Part shown: piece by piece, positions 61,175-64,000 of the stretch | How the letters are laid out: every line of letters starts with the position of its first letter | Position numbering within the stretch: position 1 is the stretch's first letter | Source: Rhodococcus sovatensis | GTDB lineage: Bacteria > Actinomycetota > Actinomycetes > Mycobacteriales > Mycobacteriaceae | NCBI RefSeq assembly: GCF_037327425.1 | Contig: NZ_CP147846.1 | Location: 4,154,001-4,218,000 of the forward strand | Reading direction: 5' to 3' | DNA length: 64,000 nucleotides | Program-made: the position numbers and the translations under genes | The notes under the pieces: model-generated | Seen by the model: only the letters and a program-made list of their open reading frames with translations | Told to the model about the DNA's origin: nothing | The model's database searches: none

Positions 61175-62149
61175 TCAGCCTGCTGATTCGGCTCGCAGCT
61201 TCTCGAGCAGCGGCCCCGCTGCCTCGGCAAGGAATCTCTCCTGTGTCTCGTCGCCGACCTGAACGAGCGCGATATCGGTGTAGCCGGCCTCCCAGTACGG
61301 TTTGACGGCCTCGACGATCGCATCGAGGTCGGGTCCACACGGAATAGTCTCTGCCACATCCTCTTTCCTGACGAACTTCGTGGCGCCGGCGAACCCCGCA
61401 GTCGTCGGCAGATCCGCGTTGACCGCCCAACCACCAGCGAACCAACGGAACCGATCATGCGCGCGCTCGATAGCGGCGTCCCTGTCCGGGTCCCACGAAA
61501 TCGGGATCTGTCCGATCGCCCTCGCCGGTCCCCGATGGTTGTCCGCCCATGCCTTCACCAGGTCGGGATCCGGCTCGGTGGCGATCAAGTGATGGCCGTA
61601 GTCCGCGAAACGCGCGATCGCCTTCTCCCCGCCGGCCGCGATGCCGATGGGGACACCTGCCTCGGGCATGTCCCAGATTCGTGCCGAGTCGACACGGAAG
61701 TGTTTGCCTTCGTACGTGACCAGTCCGCCCTCGAACAGCTGCTCGATGATCTCCAGCGCCTCGACGAACATGTCCTGACGCTTGTCGACCGACGGCCACC
61801 CCTCACCGACGACGTGCTCGTTGAGGTTCTCACCGCTGCCGAGACCGAGTGTGAACCGACCGTCGGCGAGAATCTGGAGCGTGGCAGCTTTCTGCGCGAC
61901 GACAGCAGGGTGGTACCGCATGATCGGACACGTCACGAAGGTCATCAATTCGACACGTTCGGTGACCTGCGCGACGGCGCCCAATGTGGTCCAGGCATAC
62001 GGCGAGTGGCCCATCGAGGACAACCACGGCGAGTAGTGATCGCTCATCACCTCGAAGTCGAAACCGACATCCTCGGCGCCGGCCGCGTACTTCACCAGTT
62101 CTTTCGGACCGGACTGCTCGGTCATGAGTGTGTAGCCGAAATTCGTCAT
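61175..62149 (-). CDS. LLM class F420-dependent oxidoreductase
   Basis: A 324-aa luciferase-like TIM-barrel protein close to F420-dependent glucose-6-phosphate dehydrogenase homologues (TIGR03557 type). It has SDHYSPWLSSMGHSPYAW, TCPIMRYHPAVVAQKAATL and GLGSGENLNEHVVGEGWP. It probably uses F420; the substrate is unknown. Its start overlaps the stop of the HAD gene, so the two are coupled. Confidence 0.88.
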   Translation of the reverse strand: MTNFGYTLMTEQSGPKELVKYAAGAEDVGFDFEVMSDHYSPWLSSMGHSPYAWTTLGAVAQVTERVELMTFVTCPIMRYHPAVVAQKAATLQILADGRFTLGLGSGENLNEHVVGEGWPSVDKRQDMFVEALEIIEQLFEGGLVTYEGKHFRVDSARIWDMPEAGVPIGIAAGGEKAIARFADYGHHLIATEPDPDLVKAWADNHRGPARAIGQIPISWDPDRDAAIERAHDRFRWFAGGWAVNADLPTTAGFAGATKFVRKEDVAETIPCGPDLDAIVEAVKPYWEAGYTDIALVQVGDETQERFLAEAAGPLLEKLRAESAG

Positions 62150-62853
62150 GCATTGGCTCCTGAGTTCTTGATCGTGGACAGATCGGCGAGCCTCGCAATG
62201 GGACTCTCACCGAAGCGTTCGACTAGATCGGCGGGGTCGTCGAATACGGCTTCTGCTCCTGCCGAGCGCAACTCGGCATCCGAAATGCCCCCACTGAGCA
62301 CGCCGATTCCAGTGACTCCCACTGTGCGCGAGGCCTTCATGTCCCAGACACTGTCACCGATCATGACTGCGTGCGCGGGCTCGACACCCGCACGATCCAG
62401 TGCGACCTCGACGATTTCGGGGCTCGGCTTCGCAACATCCGCGTCCTCCGAGGAGGTTACGACCGACACGATGTCCTCGACGTCCAGGAGATCGCGCAGG
62501 TGAGCGAGTTCACTCTCGGGCGCAGAGGTAGCGAGCACTACGGTCAACCCAGTACTACTCGTGCGCTGCAACAGTTCCCGAGCGCCCGGAAGTACTTGGA
62601 GGCGTCCGCTCGCTTCACTGTAATAGCGGCTGTGCAGATCCTTCGCTTCGAGCGCGGCAGCACTGTCGGCAGAGCCGACGAGCGCTTCGAGCAACTTGTC
62701 GCCGTCCATGCCGATGCAGCGGTGAATCCTCCACGAAGGCACCTCCACACCAACATCGGCGAACGCACGCGACCAGGTGTCGACGTGCACATAGTTCGAA
62801 TCGACCAGTGTGCCGTCGATGTCGAACAGAACTGCGCCTGCGGTCGATGTCAT
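62146..62853 (-). CDS. HAD family hydrolase (phosphoglycolate phosphatase-like)
   Basis: A 235-aa HAD phosphatase with FDIDGTLVDSN, LATSAPES (motif II), a Lys in AKPSPEIVEVAL and MIGDSVWDM. A cap of the C1 helical type lies between motifs I and II. The substrate is a small phosphorylated molecule, not identified. It is translationally coupled to the LLM oxidoreductase. Confidence 0.9.
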   Translation of the reverse strand: MTSTAGAVLFDIDGTLVDSNYVHVDTWSRAFADVGVEVPSWRIHRCIGMDGDKLLEALVGSADSAAALEAKDLHSRYYSEASGRLQVLPGARELLQRTSSTGLTVVLATSAPESELAHLRDLLDVEDIVSVVTSSEDADVAKPSPEIVEVALDRAGVEPAHAVMIGDSVWDMKASRTVGVTGIGVLSGGISDAELRSAGAEAVFDDPADLVERFGESPIARLADLSTIKNSGANA

Positions 62854-62892
62854 GGTCGACGGCTACCCGGCCTATCGGCTCACGAAACACGA

Positions 62893-62920
62893 AAGGCCCC
62901 TCCCTGTCGGGAGAGGCCTT
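62893..62920 (-). terminator. Terminator after the katA-dps unit
   Basis: A 12-bp stem with one mismatch (62893-62904 with 62909-62920) and a 4-base loop, on the downstream side of dps. A short T-run follows on the minus strand. It separates the unit from the HAD gene. Confidence 0.75.
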
Positions 62921-62931
62921 CGCTCGACTAC

Positions 62932-63411
62932 TCAGTCGATCTGGGCTTGCCACATCCAGTGCAGCTGCTCCAAGCGAGCCGTGATGGAAATCAGCAAGTC
63001 CTGGGTAACCGGATCGGCCGCCTCGGTATCGGCGATGCGAGCGCGCAGCCGATCGATCACTGCAGCGAGATTGTCCACGATTGCAGCAGTGACCTGCTCG
63101 TCCTTGGTCCAACCCTCGCCGAATCCCTTGGTTCCAGCCGACGCGCTGACGGTTGCAGCGCGGCCGTCGGGGCTGACACCGATTGCCGTGGCACGTTCGG
63201 CCGCCTCATCGGTGAAATCACGGGCCGCCGCAACCAGTTCGTCGAGGCCGAGGTGCACCGACCGGAAGTTCCGTCCGATGACGTTCCAGTGCGCCTGCTT
63301 TGCGATCAACGACAGGTCGATCAAGTCGACTACAGTGCCCTGCAACGCATCTCCAGCGATCTTCTGTTGGCCTGCGTCGAGGGTGCTCGAGATCGGATTA
63401 CTCATGGTCAT
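62932..63411 (-). CDS. dps: Dps family ferritin-like DNA-binding protein
   Basis: A 159-aa Dps protein. The ferroxidase ligands are in KQAHWNVIG and VHLGLDELV. It forms 12-mers that oxidise and store iron and protect DNA from peroxide. The start overlaps the catalase stop (ATGA), so peroxide removal and iron storage are made together. Confidence 0.93.
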   Translation of the reverse strand: MTMSNPISSTLDAGQQKIAGDALQGTVVDLIDLSLIAKQAHWNVIGRNFRSVHLGLDELVAAARDFTDEAAERATAIGVSPDGRAATVSASAGTKGFGEGWTKDEQVTAAIVDNLAAVIDRLRARIADTEAADPVTQDLLISITARLEQLHWMWQAQID

Positions 63412-64000
63412 ACCTTCTCGGCTTCGTCGCCGGGAGTGGTCGGCGACTGACTGGTGGTCGGCGCGGAGTCGGACTGGCCTGCGCGCACACCCTCTTCGAC
63501 CTTCTTACCGAGGTCGGCGTCGACATTCTTCCAGTATTCGAATACTCGCACCAGGACTTCCTCGGTCACGCCATTGAGAGCGTGTCCGATGATGTTGCCC
63601 GCCAATCGCTCTCGCTGAGCATCGTCCATGACTTCGCGAACCAGGGTGCCGGCTTGCACGAAGTCGCCGTCCTCCGGGTGCTCGATGTAGCCGGTACGCA
63701 CGAAACGAGGCTCGAAGTCCCACGAACCGTCGTCGCCGTACTTCTCGGTGTTCGCGTGCGGACCGCCGTACGAGTTGGGCGCGTAGACAGGAGTATCCGC
63801 CGAGTTGAACGAGTACCGCATCGCACCGTCTTTGGAGTACGAGTTGACCGGGGACTTGGGCGCATTGACGGGAAGCTGGGCGTAGTTCGCGCCGATCCGG
63901 TAGCGGTGCGCGTCGGCGTAGGAGAAAATGCGCCCCAACAGCATCTTGTCCGGGCTTGCACCGATTCCGGGTACGAGGTTCGACGGCTCGAACGAGCTCT
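63408..64000 (-). CDS. katA: Catalase (C-terminal part, partial at right edge)
   Basis: Only the last ~196 residues are in the window. GRIFSYADAHRYRIGANYAQLPVN contains the proximal haem Tyr and the PVN motif of monofunctional small-subunit catalases. The tail is short (ending with a Ser/Thr/Pro-rich run), so it is not the large-subunit clade with a flavodoxin-like domain. Coupled to dps. Confidence 0.9.
   Translation of the reverse strand, partial: SSFEPSNLVPGIGASPDKMLLGRIFSYADAHRYRIGANYAQLPVNAPKSPVNSYSKDGAMRYSFNSADTPVYAPNSYGGPHANTEKYGDDGSWDFEPRFVRTGYIEHPEDGDFVQAGTLVREVMDDAQRERLAGNIIGHALNGVTEEVLVRVFEYWKNVDADLGKKVEEGVRAGQSDSAPTTSQSPTTPGDEAEKV

Overview
The window is high-GC actinobacterial chromosome, most like Rhodococcus or a close relative in the Mycobacteriales. 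The evidence is a mycolate-type gene set (WhiB4, a Crp with TopA-Crp-PonA2 neighbours, DUF3558 lipoproteins, a CGNR regulator, a lysine-rich TopA tail, an F420-type LLM oxidoreductase) and a long stretch that follows the gene order of Mycobacterium tuberculosis Rv3644c-Rv3683. No rRNA, CRISPR array or prophage was seen. Two tRNA genes and two regulatory-type ncRNAs are present.

Region 1 (1-16.6 kb) is an accessory, molybdenum-themed region. It has a xanthine-dehydrogenase-type enzyme (partial at the left edge) downstream of a 1040-aa multicopper oxidase fused to a propeller-like tail, then a flavodoxin gene. Next comes an alpha/beta-hydrolase gene split by an IS5-type element with a clean CTAG duplication, behind a TetR gene with its own palindromic operator. 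A three-gene redox module follows (molybdopterin oxidoreductase, 7Fe ferredoxin, TrxR-like reductase) with a convergent AraC regulator, then moaA-moeA for molybdenum cofactor synthesis. A cluster of DnaA-box-like TGTGGA motifs lies at 6254-6406.

Region 2 (16.6-27.6 kb) holds tRNA-Thr, a divergent SDR/CGNR-regulator pair with repeated operator-like sites, holB, two DUF3558 lipoproteins (where M. tuberculosis has an adenylate cyclase), topA, an Rv3647c-like gene, cspA and an MrfA/SftH-type helicase.

Region 3 (27.7-34.6 kb) is a minimal Tad-type secretion/pilus locus (ssd, tadA, tadB, tadC, Flp-like pilin, two TadE-like genes). It is followed by a 6C RNA, a SerB-like HAD phosphatase, an Ms1-like RNA and a degenerate Fic-fold protein.

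Region 4 (34.6-64 kb) has the dppABCD importer, acs with a Crp-type site, an MHS-family transporter, a holin-like membrane protein, ephE, a stress/repair operon (nth, thioredoxin-like, Nudix, marP), crp, a metallo-beta-lactamase-fold hydrolase, a Gfo/Idh oxidoreductase, ridA plus a 55-aa DUF4177 gene, a paired ArsA/Get3-like ATPase operon, whiB4, ponA2, a YqeY protein, a metallophosphoesterase, tRNA-Pro, a ClC transporter, an LLM oxidoreductase with a HAD hydrolase, and a katA-dps unit running off the right edge.

The most unusual structural signal is a family of three-hairpin palindromic elements. It occurs three times, each time in the gap between convergent genes (42405, 51917, 57961). The outer arms differ in sequence between copies but keep their pairing. 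A second palindrome family occurs twice (18088, 20519).
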